DNA of 64,000 nt from Tricholoma matsutake. Taxonomy: Eukaryota > Basidiomycota > Agaricomycetes > Agaricales > Tricholomataceae. The first letter of the stretch is position 1. Each line of letters begins with the position of its first letter. The notes under the pieces are model-generated. The model saw only the letters and a list, made by a program, of their open reading frames with translations, made no database searches and was not told the DNA's origin. Shown piece after piece: positions 24,001 to 34,134 of the stretch. The translations under genes were made by a program, and so were the position numbers. The DNA is taken from the NCBI GenBank assembly GCA_026075535.2, contig AP026539.1, positions 806,001-870,000 on the forward strand, in the 5' to 3' direction.

Positions 24001-24338
24001 TCAGCTCACAAGTAATGTCTACAGGTATCACATATTCGGTCTGAATGTTTGTTCAACACAGGTCCACTTTCCTCTTCAATTTGATCTGTTGTTCTTTGAC
24101 ATTGTTTTCTTGTCACTCCTCTCACATCCAAAATGTGTAAAAGGTTCTTGACTGCATTTAACCTTGACAGTTGAATGATAAGAATAAGTTTCCCACATAC
24201 AGCACATCCAGCTTCTTGCAACATTTTGGGTTGTGAATCTTTGCAAAACTCATTGATTACTTGATGAATCACCTTCTCATTCAGAGGCTCAGGAGGAAAC
24301 ACTGTCTTCTGCTGTGAAACTTTTCCTTCATAGTACAA
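21056..24338 (-). pseudogene. Helitron Rep/HUH replication initiator region
   Basis: The N-terminal Cys region (24338-24006) has CAVCGKLILIIQLSRLNAVK and CDTC, as in the DUF6570-like front part of Helitron proteins. From 23563 to 21056 one frame carries the helicase-like domain with the HUH motif in RLTLHLHMLLW (about 22605). Downstream is the Tyr motif region YISIYITKP (about 21965). This frame is broken by TGA at 23087-23089, 22904-22906 and 21878-21880. At the last two, related proteins have Arg, consistent with CGA-to-TGA. HUH and Tyr residues nick and join single-stranded DNA. Confidence 0.75.
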
Positions 24339-24387
24339 GGTTTCAGGTCTTATCTCTGCCTGAGGTTTCTGGGTATGTGTCCAAGTC

Positions 24388-24541
24388 TTAGTCTTTTGAA
24401 AGATAGAAACATAACAATTCCAGTTTACCAGTTATGGAAGTCAAAATTCTGACACATAATTGCTTTTGAGCTATGAGAGCTGACTTGCATTTTGTGGATT
24501 TTGGAAACCTTACATATATTTTTGTTGGTAAGCATTGGTAC
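24388..24541 (-). pseudogene. Coding-like remnant interrupted by element 2 (downstream half)
   Basis: Minus-strand reading WYQCLPTKIYVRFPKSTKC continues to a stop at 24388. The upstream half lies beyond element 2, from 26619. Removing element 2 and one target duplication joins the halves around LPLQQL/W. Family not recognised. Confidence 0.35.
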
Positions 24542-24747
24542 CAATTGTTGTGGTCTTTACACTCCCCCACCTTTCCCAGTGGACTCCAGTTGGAGTCCAC
24601 TGGGAATAGTCACCAGCCAACTGCCTGCAAAGTTGCCAGTCCAGTTCCAGTCCAGTCCGACCAGACTCTGAGTGGAATCCACTCAAACACTGGAGTCCAC
24701 TGGAGTGAGTCCAGTTGGAGTCCAGTTGGATTCCACTGAAAGACTGT

Positions 24748-24838
24748 GTAAGAAAAGGAATTGAACCTAGAGCCCTGGGTATGATGCTTACATAAGCAAC
24801 CCACAATATAACCCTTACACAACAGTAGCTTGTGTAAG
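24748..24838 (-). repeat. tRNA-derived module, element 2 left
   Basis: Minus strand: GGGCTCTAGGTTCAATTCCT resembles a B box region, preceded at about 60 nt by an A-box-like TACTGTTGTGTAAGG. The cloverleaf is weak. Confidence 0.4.
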
Positions 24839-25063
24839 GCATTATCTATTGCTTTAGGTACTGTTATTGCAGCTGTGCATGACAAAGCAGATAGCCTCAT
24901 CGCTGCCAGCTCATCACTCTTCCCCTCACCACCATCATTGACGATGACACCACCTCCCTCCCTCCTCTCCCTCTTACCACCACCACTACCACTCTGACAA
25001 CACCCACCAACCCCACCACTCCCATGTCAGATAATGCCAGAAATGAACCACATCTGTCCCAAA

Positions 25064-25165
25064 CAATGACAGACATTGTTTGGGTCCTCGGTAATGTTTT
25101 TTTTATTTTCTTTGTTGTTTTTTTAACTAACTAATTTTTTTCCCTTTTTCCTTAGGTCTAACTAT
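25064..25165 (+). repeat. Hairpin plus intron-like module (copy h2)
   Basis: A perfect 11-bp stem, CCCAAACAATG/CATTGTTTGGG with a 5-nt loop, is followed by GGTAATGTTTTTTTT and a CCTTAG acceptor-like end near 25155. Confidence 0.65.
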
Positions 25166-25228
25166 GTTATAAGAACAAAATGACACATCCATGCCCATCA
25201 CCACCACCTGAAAATGAGCTGACTGGAC

Positions 25229-25320
25229 AGAACATGGGTCCAAATGATGCAATCTGCATTGTTTGGGCCCTAAGTAAGTTGTTTTTTCATTTGTTTCTTT
25301 TGTTTTCTAGGTTCTAATCT
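25229..25320 (+). repeat. Hairpin plus intron-like module (copy h3)
   Basis: Arms CCAAATGATGCA and TGCATTGTTTGG pair over 12 bp with two G-T wobbles. Then comes GTAAGTTGTTTTTTC and TTTTCTAG about 37 nt on, followed by GTTCTAATCTACTGG, which also follows the module in element 1. Confidence 0.65.
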
Positions 25321-25589
25321 ACTGGTAAGAATGGACAGACATGAGACCACCCAGACCTGACAATCCAGACCCAATGACACCTGTGCCAGCCCCTCCTCCC
25401 CATTTAAATGGGATGTGAGGGTGTCAATAAAGGATAGGAGACAGCAGAGGGGTACTGGGAGACCTGCAGAGCAGGATACCCACCCAGTAAACACCCACCT
25501 AACCCCTCCCTTGCATGCCACATCACTGACCCCCCCCAACCCCTCTGAACTAGGAGACCCCCAGAACTGACAACACACCCACCCCATGA

Positions 25590-25945
25590 CTATGAGCCTC
25601 TGCTCATAGGGTGGATCATGAGTGTGTGCACTCGACAACAATGATGACACTGCCTACCAGCACCAGGACCCCCAGACTGCAAAGCACTGGGGCCAATGAC
25701 ACACCACCCACCTCCAGCCCCTTGAGCAACTGCTGAGTGGGTGGATCACAGGTTGAACATGCTGTTGATGATGGCAAATAGACAACACACCCACCCAAAT
25801 GCCTGCAAGCCTCTGCTCACTGGGTGGATGGGTGGTGAGAGCCCATGCAACAAGCACCTGCTCATTGGGTGGATGGTGGGTACACCAGGACTATGATAAC
25901 CATGGCACCCATCCCCATGCCTATGAGCAACCGCTCATAGCATGG
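25590..25945. repeat. Array of five GAGCA..TGCTC-type hairpins, element 2
   Basis: Near 25592 (TATGAGC/GCTCATA), 25716, 25802, 25848 and 25915 (TATGAGC/GCTCATA with a different loop). Each is followed by GGGTGGAT or a similar sequence. Confidence 0.65.
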
Positions 25946-26059
25946 ATGAGGGGTGCAGCTTGCTACAGTGCCAGACACCTGCGAGGAGGGGTGGGCAATG
26001 ACACCCACCCCAAACTGCATCCCCCAACCCCCCCCCCCTCCCTATATATTGTAGTACTT

Positions 26060-26205
26060 ATGAATCCCCCCCTTGTGCCAAATGCAAGGGGTTTAGTTTT
26101 TTATGTACATAGTAGTAATCCCCCTCTTGCAAGATGTGAGAGGGTTTTGTTTTGTTTATTATTATATTGTACCCACTCCCTCATGTAGAACATGAGGGAT
26201 GTGGT
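26060..26205 (+). repeat. Three T-rich-spaced hairpins near element 2 end
   Basis: Stems CCCCTTG/CAAGGGG, CCTCTTG with GAGAGG, and the perfect CCCTCATGT/ACATGAGGG. They are spaced by T-rich runs (TTTAGTTTTTTATG, TTTTGTTTTGTTTATT). Confidence 0.6.
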
Positions 26206-26286
26206 TAATTAAAATTTTTTGTTTGAAAAAAGCCTCCTCAAAGAATATGAAAAGTTGAGTCATAAATAAACCTTATATTGATATCC

Positions 26287-26385
26287 AGTAATTCTGCTGG
26301 GGCTCAAGTGGTTGAGCACACTTGTTTGGTGTGTCATGTGATTCCTTATTGTGAGGTCTTGAGTTCAATTCCTGCATTACACAAA
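26287..26385 (+). repeat. tRNA-derived module, element 2 right
   Basis: GGGCTCAAGTGGTTGAGC matches a tRNA D-arm/A box very well, and GAGTTCAATTCCTGC matches a T-arm/B box 55 nt later. It is the best of the four tRNA-like modules and is close in sequence to 9090-9172. Confidence 0.65.
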
Positions 26386-26618
26386 TTTATTTTGTGGGTA
26401 ATGTATGAAATTCACTAAGTCTGAAGTCCTTTGAACTTGGTATCTAATTGACTTATCATTTGGTTGAAATGCATTCCACTTGGACTCCACTTGGACTCCA
26501 GTGGGGGATTGAACTCTACTTGACTTAGTGTAGTTCAATTGGACTCCAGTCAGACTCTGGTCAGTCCAGTCAGAGTCCACTAGGACAGGTGGGGGACTGT
26601 AAAGTACTGCAATTGTTG

Positions 26619-27519
26619 CAAAGGTAGATGCACATGAACAAATCCTGCTGATGTAGGATATTGGCATAGACCTGTACAATTGACATAATCAATAAAATGA
26701 AAGTTAGCATTCCAGTCAGTTTCATATTCTGATGTATTATATCCCTGTAGTGTTTGTCCAGCAAAACACAGCTTGTCCCCCCCCCCTCCAGTCATGTATG
26801 TGCTTTGATTAAAACCTGGGTGGACAAAGCAAAATCAGATAGCTGTGAGTATTGGTAAGTAATCAATTATTGAGTTTACAGGAAAGTATCTCAATATATT
26901 AAATTTAAATATCATCATAACACATCCATAGACTGTGGCAACTTTCTTCATAGGAAAAATCCAGCAAAAAAAGTTAGAGTTATTTAACAGTATGGTACCA
27001 TGCTGCATATGTAACATTTGTACTTGTCTAGCTCTTAAACTAACATGATGCAGATGTCTATATACATGTCTGATGCTGAGTTGCAAAGATTCAAGAGTCA
27101 TGCAGCAGTAGTCATGTCTTCTAGTTGTGTTCTGCCTCATTTGCCTTGCTAACCGAAGCATTCTGATCTGCATACTGTCATATGCAAAGTATCATATAAA
27201 TAAGAGCCACCTAAATGTAGCAGGAAAACCTTTGTATAACTGTCTCCAGTATTCTTGATAACTCATCAATTTCTGAATGGTGATTGACATGTGAAGGTTT
27301 TGGAAAAACCGAATGGGCCCTGGAACAGGCACACTGTGATACCTGACTTGTAGTTGTAATGGAGTAGAATACAGTAGCCATGTCTTGTGAAGGTTTGAAG
27401 TTTGTATTATGTAATGAGCTTTCAATCATGGTGGGTTTCACCTGCTGATTCATCATGAGAATAGTGTTCTCATGTAAACAATGCATGGCATGAACACTAG
27501 ACAAGATTATTCTTATCAT
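26619..27519 (-). pseudogene. Coding-like remnant interrupted by element 2 (upstream half)
   Basis: Several overlapping minus-strand frames (27519-27211, 27425-27192, 27173-26835, 26795-26619) look protein-like (for example SAGFVHVHLPLQQLQ just before element 2), but no single frame or known domain emerges. It may be an unrecognised 5' part of the Helitron gene or another repeat gene. Confidence 0.3.
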
Positions 27520-27579
27520 AACTCACTCAATTCTTGACTGTTTTGCTTGATTTTTAGTGCATTTTGTAGCTCACAGGTA

Positions 27580-28336
27580 GGACTATTGCAACCTGTACCC
27601 GTACCCATTCCTGTAACCCGTATGGATACACAAAACCCATGCAGATCCCTAGGCATCCTTGGGATGATTGGTTGTACCAGAAGGCACACATGAGGTTCTC
27701 ATTGGCTCAAGGGACATCAAGACAGCTCAAGCAAGCCCCAAGGTCAGTGCAACTGGTCCCAGCACTTGTTGTAAACATGCTGCTACAAGTGCAGCACTGG
27801 GTTCTTTGGACTGTGGTTAGAGGGTGGGGGGGTGGCAGTTAGCACCCAGTCCACCTGCAAGCAAATGCTTGCAGAAGTGGGGGACAGGTGTTGCACCTCT
27901 CCCTCCTCCCTTGCACACTCAGGGTACACACCCATGATCCACCCTACAAGCAAGTGCTTATAGGCATAAGAGGGGGTACCATGTTGTTTAGTGTCATCCC
28001 TGGCACCTGTGAGGATCATGGTCATTGGAATACAAATCCAGTTCCACTAAACCTGTGTTTCATGTGGCTTCTCTTTGTTCATTTGGACTATTCACTTCAG
28101 AGACTCTAGGACTCTTCCTGATTTGTTATCTCTTGATTCCTAGCTATCTCTATTCAATTCTTTCCTATCTCTTATCTTTGTCTATCATGGACTTCTTTTC
28201 TTCAGTTTTATGGACCCTTTTGACTCAGTTTGAACAGTATAAAGACTCACCTGTATTTCCAGTAAACCTCATTGAATCAACACCAGTGATTCTCCTTCCA
28301 TATTTGTCTCTGAGTTACTCTCTAAACTCTCTCTAC
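27580..28336. other. Non-coding repeat debris
   Basis: It holds ACCCGTACCCATTCC-type subterminal repeats at 27595-27640 and two GAGCA..TGCTC-type hairpins (27855 with TGCAAGC/GCTTGCA, and 27935). There is also an AGTATAAAGACTC TATA-like stretch near 28236. No gene is seen. Confidence 0.4.
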
Positions 28337-28686
28337 TAAGGACTAACATGGATATGGCTTATCCAGTTACATAACCGGATACTAACCGTATTACAGATCC
28401 AGATCAGATATGGATAGATTGGTACAGGTATCTGGATACAATGTGGGTATATGGGTAAAACTGTAAACCTGACATTGCCAGACAATACCATTGTCACTGC
28501 CATCAACCACCACCACCACCACACTTCGACAATGCCATCCCCCACCACCAGCACCATTGACACCACTGCCTCCCACCTTCCCACCCTATCACCACCACTC
28601 CCACACCTCTAACCGCTGCTCCCAGCTCCACTCACTCCCCTCTATCACCACCAGACCCTGCAAACAAGCTTTCAGAGCTACAACGT

Positions 28687-28795
28687 GGGCCCAAGCAATG
28701 CAATTGTCATCATTTGGGCCCTAAGTAAGTTTTTTTCTTCTTTGTTTCCCATTATCATGAATAACTGATTACACTTTGTTATTTTCTAGGACCTA
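28687..28795 (+). repeat. Hairpin plus intron-like module (copy h4)
   Basis: Arms GGGCCCAAGCAATG and CATCATTTGGGCCC (11 of 14 paired), then AGTAAGTTTTTTTC. TTTTCTAG lies near 28790 and is followed by GACCTAGACTACTGGG. Confidence 0.6.
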
Positions 28796-29390
28796 GACTA
28801 CTGGGATGACACAAGACAACACATGTCCACGATGCCCACATAAACCCCCTCCTCCCCATCAAATGGGATGTGAGGGTGTGGATTAGGGTCAGAAGGGCAA
28901 TGAGGGGCAATGAGGGGCACTGGGAGACCCAGGAGGTGGGATACCCATACAGTAAGCACCTCCCAGCCCCTCAATGTGCACCATGTCACTAACACCCTCC
29001 TAACCCCCTTGACCTAGGCACTATGACCCCCATGACATGCCTACAGGCCCAGGCATACCCAGTATCTGCCCCTTGCCTGCAAGCAACTGCTTGCAGGGCA
29101 GATTGTGGGTGCTGATGCCTAGGACCCAGTGGGAGATGGTGGGGGGGGGAGAGAGGTGGTGGGCCACCACCACCACACCCACAATGGATGAGGCACCACA
29201 CCCACAACAGATAACATGCCACACCCACAATGGATGATGCACCCCACCCACAACCAATGTGCACTCATGACAGACAATGCACCCTGCCCATGATGGACAG
29301 CACACCACACGCCTCTAGCCTCATGAGCGGTTGCTCATGGGGTGCATGGTGCATGGAACAACAACAATAGGAGGAGCGAGTGCATGGAGG

Positions 29391-29490
29391 GGGGCCAAAC
29401 AACATGAATGACGTGTCATTTGGGCCCCAGGTACGTTTTTTTCTTCTTTTGTGTGTTTTATTCACTAATGATGTTTTCTTTCTTTAGGAT
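29391..29490 (+). repeat. Hairpin plus intron-like module (copy h5)
   Basis: Arms GGGGCCAAACAACA and TGTCATTTGGGCCCC, then GGTACGTTTTTTTC and TTTCTTTAG near 29487. Confidence 0.55.
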
Positions 29491-29519
29491 GTATACTATC
29501 TACCATGCTCACCCATGAA

Positions 29520-29740
29520 CAACACCCACCGCCATGAGCCACTGCTCATGGGGTGGTGGATTCCTTACCCTGCTGCCTACGAGATGACACCCATGCCCTC
29601 GAGCAACTACTCATGGTGGATCCCTTACCCCCCTGCCTATGAGACAACACCCACACCTGTGAGCAACTGCTCGTGGGGTGGTGGATTCCTTACCCCGCTG
29701 CCTATGAGACGACACCCATGCCCTTGAGCAACTGCTTGTG
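29520..29740 (+). repeat. Tandem ~65 nt units each with a GAGCA..TGCTC hairpin
   Basis: Four head-to-tail units. Each has GAGCAACTGCTC or a variant, followed by GGGGTGGTGGATTCC, TTACCC and CTGCCTA.GAGA. They are the cleanest tandem expansion of the hairpin seen in the window. Confidence 0.8.
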
Positions 29741-29959
29741 GGGTGGTGGATTCCCTACCCCACTGCCTACTCCTCCACTTAGCTCCTGTAATTGAGGGAG
29801 CCTGCAATTGCAGGTCTTCCCAGATACAGGAGCTATTGGTGAAAGATGGGTATGTGTGCAGTAAGTGCAGCATGGCCCGTGCGTGTGTAGGCACAGCTAT
29901 ATATAGCTATTTTGAAACTCCACTGATATTCAACAACACTTTCTTTCTTCCCTACCCCC

Positions 29960-31202
29960 ATGCCACCCAGGAGTTCTAGTCAGCATGGTCAAGGTTCTAG
30001 CCAATAACCAACACCTGTTAGCCATGGGAATACCCCTGGGATTCATGGTACAACCTCAAGAAGCCGAGAAACAACACCTGGATTCCTTCCTCACACACCA
30101 TTGACAACTCCCATGGCAGCAAACAAGTTACAGGCATACTGGTTGACTGATTCACAATGGAAACTAGCCAAGGATCTTACATTAATTTTGGAGGTTTTTA
30201 ATTTTCTGATATCTATTTCATAATAAAATTGATAGTCTCATGGTTACAGATTTTTGAAGATGCTACTAAACTTTTTTCAACATCAGAAGTACCATTTATT
30301 GTGGATGCAGTGCCCATCTTGGAGGATATTGGAGACTCTCTGCAGGCTGTTCATGATGATGAAGATGATGAGCTTCCCAATGTTGTCTGGGTGGCAGCAC
30401 AGGCAGCACTGCTTCTCATGCATAAATACTCGCTCTTATCAGCTGATTGCGAGCTATATCAAATTGCAATTTGTTGGCTGTTACCCAATTTCTGCTGAGA
30501 ATTTTGCTTATTTTTTGTTTTATTTTAGTCATGTGTCCTGACCGGAAGTTAAAGTGGTTCAAAGATCATTGTCACACTTCAGCTCAAATCAGAGACATCA
30601 AAAAATTGGTTGTCAATCACTTTAAGGAGTCATATGCCCCAGCTGAGTCATCTGATGCTCATGAAGAATCAGCTCTAGTGGTATTTTTACTACTGTCATA
30701 TAAATTGCTACTTACTAATTGTTTGCTAGCCAAAGAATAAATGGGTCAAGAAGTCAGCTACTAAATCAACATGTGGACCTTCTGATGACATCACAACATA
30801 TCTTTCAGATCCAGTTCTTGCATCTGATGCAATTGAGGCTGGTGGTTACATGCAATATTGGCACCAAGCAAGTGCACGTCGTCCATGCCTGGCAAAAATG
30901 GGCTCAGACTTTTGCTCTGTGCCAGGTGAGTGTACATTATTGTATGAGGTATTCAGGCCCTCACATGGGTTTTAGCTTCCTCAGTTGATGCTGAACAGGC
31001 ATTTTCAAGTGGATGTCTCCAGATCAGTCACCTACAGCATAACATGAACTCACAGACCTTTAGAGCACAAATGGCTGTGGGATCTTGGGCCCAATCATCA
31101 CTGTATGCTGGGTTTGACAAGATGGTAGGGATAGTCAAGTCTGAAATGGGAGAGGAGTGTGAGGAGGAGAATATAGGGATTGAATTGGAAGAGGAACTTT
31201 GA
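29960..31202 (+). pseudogene. hAT transposase, C-terminal half
   Basis: TATA-like GCTATATATAGC (29895-29906) lies 54 bp before the ATG MPPRSSSQHG. The frame has a TAA at about codon 16 and then reaches LQAYWLTDSQWKLAKDLTLI. A short intron ends in GGTTACAG at 30247. Then come IFEDATKLFSTSEVPFIVD, CPDRKLKWFKDHCHTS (30538 on) and YWHQASARRPCLAKMGSDFC (30860 on), and finally the dimerisation block EQAFSSGCLQISHLQHNMNS (30990 on) ending GIELEEEL at 31202. These are the mid and C-terminal parts of a hAT transposase. The N-terminal zinc finger and first catalytic region are absent, so it cannot act alone. Confidence 0.75.
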
Positions 31203-31439
31203 AATGTTTTTGATTATGTTACAAATGTTGTCAATAGGTATAATCCTGAAAGCTTTTGCAGAACTAGTAAAGAAGAGTTATGAATATGTGAATCTAAGAA
31301 CAGTAGGAAGCCAAATCAGTCACCCAAAAGCAATTTCATTTTTTAAGTATGGATATCCACAGTTTATCCATATATAGTTGTATCTGTATCCATAGTTGCA
31401 TATCCAGATGTATCCAGATATATCCACATTAGTCCCTAG

Positions 31440-31925
31440 TTCTGGCCTACAGGCCTTGGATGAGTGACTGTACCTCACTACATCTTAACCTACCACATGT
31501 CTTCCCTAGGCTAATTTATATGGCTCAAAGTACCCCATTTCATTTGTGTATGCCATCTATTAATAGGATAGTGTTGAGAATGCCTATTATCACACCGTGA
31601 GCATACACAATCATGCCTCTGATGTGTGTACTATTTATAGCTTATCTCTTTGATGCATCATTTCATAGGTACCTTTGTGCTCTTTATCCCTTTCATTCTT
31701 TGTGCAGCTGGCCTCACATATATATAGAGTAGACAGTCAATCGTTCACCTCAGTCACTTGTACAGAGACTGAGGGAGCACATTTGTTATCACTCAATTAT
31801 GGATCATTACTTACTGTACATATAGTTAGACTCTGATTATGCTAGGTATAGTACTTGTATTATTTACAGTCACTTGTACAGAGACTGAGTTAGACTCTGA
31901 TTACACTAGGATTGACTTTCTATAA
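31440..31925 (+). repeat. Probable Copia LTR region (5' end not fixed)
   Basis: It ends shortly before a half-initiator-Met primer site (GTTATGGGCC, 31926-31935). It contains two copies of a block with CAGTCACTTGTACAGAGACTG and TTAGACTCTGATTA. The left LTR border could not be set. Confidence 0.4.
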
Positions 31926-32132
31926 GTTATGGGCCATTCTCATTGTTAGAAACAATAGTAGAAGCTTCCTAGCCAGTGCCTTTTCTTTTGATCGATTATC
32001 TCAATCACTCTTGACATCCCAGATCATGGACTTTACTTGTGCACAACCCAATAATTCTGGTGCATGTACTCCTTTGTCCCTGCTACACATCTTCCTGTCA
32101 CTCCACTGAACAAATCTCCACATTAGCCTGTG

Positions 32133-32771
32133 ATGGTTGAGTCAACTACAGCTTCTGATCCTACTGCCCCATCCATCCCACTCATCAAATTATCTGTCCA
32201 GTATGTCAGTGAGAAGCTCAATAAACTCAAATCTAACTACAAAGAATGGTGCAAAGAAATCACCATTGCTCTCACTCTCAACGGTCTCTATGACTAGGTC
32301 ACTAGTGATATCACTCAACCACCCTTGTCCAATTGCCATGCCCTCATGAATTGGAAAGCCAACTCCCATTTAGCCTATGCCTTTCTAGCATCCAGCGTTG
32401 CTCCCTCTGAGCATCCATTTATTGATATGTCGAAGGGTCCTAGCATTAATTGGAAGGCCCTCCAGGATCGACATCAGAAAGAAGGCCCAGTTTGACAGGT
32501 GCAGCTATTACAGCAGGCCCTCTCCATTCAGTGCACAAAGGACACTCCCCTCCCCAAGACTGCTGGAAAATCTGCACTCTTATTGAGCGTGCTTTTGCCA
32601 TGGGTGATATTAAAGCTGACCTCCTTTGCTGTATTGCATTGCTTAGTTCCCTCATTGAAAATCTCCCCCATGCATGATCCATTATTTATTGTGACATTGC
32701 CACCTCCACCATTTTGTCTCCTTACACATGCACAGATATATGAATGTTTCTTGAAAATGAGCAGTCTCTTC
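32133..32771 (+). pseudogene. Copia gag fragment
   Basis: Starts MVESTTASDPTAPSIPLIKL. The gag helical core has SNYKEWCKEITIALTLNGLY, a TAG, then HLAYAFLASSVAPSEHPFID and WKALQDRHQKEGPV. There follows a TGA where relatives have Arg before QVQLLQQAL, and then IERAFAMGDIKADLLCCIA. The last residues, MFLENEQSLL, abut a hAT insertion at 32772, and nothing of the element is recognisable beyond it. Decay by C-to-T and by insertion is clear. Confidence 0.65.
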
Positions 32772-34134
32772 TAGGGCTGTGCACCATCTGTATTATGGCA
32801 ACAGCCATACATCATATGGTGCTGTGACAGATACAGTAGGCCATACACCTTCTGTACAGCCCAACTTCAATTCCCTCAATGGTATGGTACAGATAACAGA
32901 ACAGCCATCATATGGGTGATGGCTGTACAGTGTATAAAATGTTGAGGATTCATTTTTAATTGCCCTCAAGTGCTGAAAATGATGCCTTGGTTGCATTGGA
33001 GCAAGTTGAAGAACACCAGGGAGAGCATCACTAACCCACCTGCCACCAAAAATGCCCATCAGCATGTGCTAAAAATACCATTGCATCAATAGACAGACAT
33101 ACATGCCTATGAAAGGTACTACATGGGCTACCAGGTTGGCTGCTTATGGTACACTTGGGATGCAATACAGATAAATTAAATGTATTGCAGTGTACTATGA
33201 ACAAGGGTGATCACATGTCAATCATATGTAACTACATACTAAGAAAAACTAAACGGCCCTGAATGTTGGATCTTCAATTAAAGTGATGTGCATAAACAAA
33301 TCAAAGACTTCACAAACAAGAGCCAAGAACTCACAGAAGTATGAGATCATATTGTAGTACAAGCAATTCCAGTAGTCAGCCACTTTTCACCCATTCTCTC
33401 CTGATAACAATCAACATACAAAGACCATCAGCAGGCACCATCATGAGTGATTGAATGAACTAGATATGTGCCAGCATGTCAGTAGTCAGTAGAGGGACAA
33501 GGAGCCTCAGAGGAGGTACAGAGAGAGTAACAATGTATGAAATTCTACAGAGGCAGAGAGGCAGAACAAAGCATCCATAGGGGATGCATAGAAAGTTTTT
33601 GTAAGGATGAACCTCTTATGGTTGCACACAGTGCTCTCCCCACTGATGTTGTTGGTTCCCTGCATTACCTGGGGGCCATCTCACATGTGCTGGTGTTTCC
33701 CCCATTTTGGCTTGTGTTCATCCTGTTGTTGTTTGTCCCTCTGAGTTATTGAATTGGTAGAAAGGGGGATAAAAAGAAAAAGGAAACATACATATAGGCT
33801 CAACACTCAGGCTTTCCCTTGCTGTGCTCCCCATTCCCCAATATGCACTGTTACAGTGTGAGTCCAGGGGTGGGGTTGTTGGTTTTGTCATCATTGGGCC
33901 TCATAGACAAGGGTATACTAGTAAATAAACCATAGTGAAACAAAAAAAAACTTACTAGACAACTCATATAGCCATATAATGGCCGTGATGGCCATCTTTT
34001 GATGGTCAATACAGCATAAATCTGTACTGTACACCATACTGTCAAGGCAAGGCTCAAGGTCCTGACAGTACAGGTGCCATAACCATCAGACAGCACCATG
34101 TTACCATCAGTGTATGGCACAATGCGCAGCCCTA
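32772..34134. mobile_element. Non-autonomous hAT element (1.36 kb)
   Basis: Inverted ends TAGGGCTGTGCA and, reverse-complemented, TAGGGCTGCGCA fit the hAT TIR pattern. Subterminal ATGGCTGTACAG/CTGTACAGCC repeats lie at both ends. No transposase was seen. It sits in Copia gag, and no 8-bp duplication was identified. Confidence 0.6.

Larger units (their letters stand above)
19190..24400 (-). mobile_element. Degenerate Helitron (Rep-Pif1 helicase)
   Basis: The coding blocks on the minus strand keep the usual order: Cys-rich N-terminal region, Rep (HUH) domain, then Pif1-type helicase. The 3' end, with its hairpin and CTRR, was not found. The last recognisable residues run into the Copia gag fragment near 19200, so the element appears 3'-truncated. 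Frames shift several times, and three stops in the Rep part are TGA where family members have Arg. Confidence 0.75.
24551..26609 (+). mobile_element. Non-autonomous hAT-like structured element 2 (2.06 kb)
   Basis: The left end is TGGTCTTTACACTCCCCCAC. The right end, reverse-complemented, is CAGTACTTTACAGTCCCCCA. It is flanked by a direct 9-bp repeat CAATTGTTG (24542-24550 and 26610-26618; 8 bp if one base is chance), as expected of hAT transposition. Internal order equals element 1 in the opposite orientation: GGAGTCCA-type repeats, tRNA-like module, two hairpin/intron-like modules, GC-rich hairpin array, three terminal hairpins, tRNA-like module, GGAGTCCA repeats. CpG is almost absent here but abundant in element 1, so this copy is older or more heavily methylated. 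Confidence 0.75.
28337..31438 (+). mobile_element. Truncated hAT transposon
   Basis: Left end TAAGGACTAACATGGATATG; right end, reverse-complemented, TAGGGACTAATGTGGATAT. Inside each end are GGATATGG/TATCCAGAT subterminal repeats (28340-28460, 31345-31430), typical of hAT. Between 28470 and 29800 lie hairpin/intron-like modules h4 and h5 and a GAGCA..TGCTC array, as in elements 1 and 2. The transposase C-terminal half follows. No 8-bp target duplication is visible. Confidence 0.6.

Noticed and set aside
26287..26385. Functional tRNA gene
   Set aside because: A and B boxes are good, but the acceptor stem does not pair and a similar module sits at the matching place of element 1; it is tRNA-derived repeat sequence.
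28391..28584. Minus-strand Val/Trp-rich ORF
   Set aside because: It is the antisense of a CACCAC-type low-complexity stretch inside the hAT.
29520..29740. CRISPR-like array
   Set aside because: The repeats are ~65-nt tandem units with no unique spacers, in a eukaryotic transposon, with no cas genes.
33800..33965. Eighth copy of the hairpin/intron-like module in the 1.36 kb hAT
   Set aside because: It has GTAAGTTTTTTTTTG on the minus strand, but no paired hairpin precedes it; the T-run match alone is weak.
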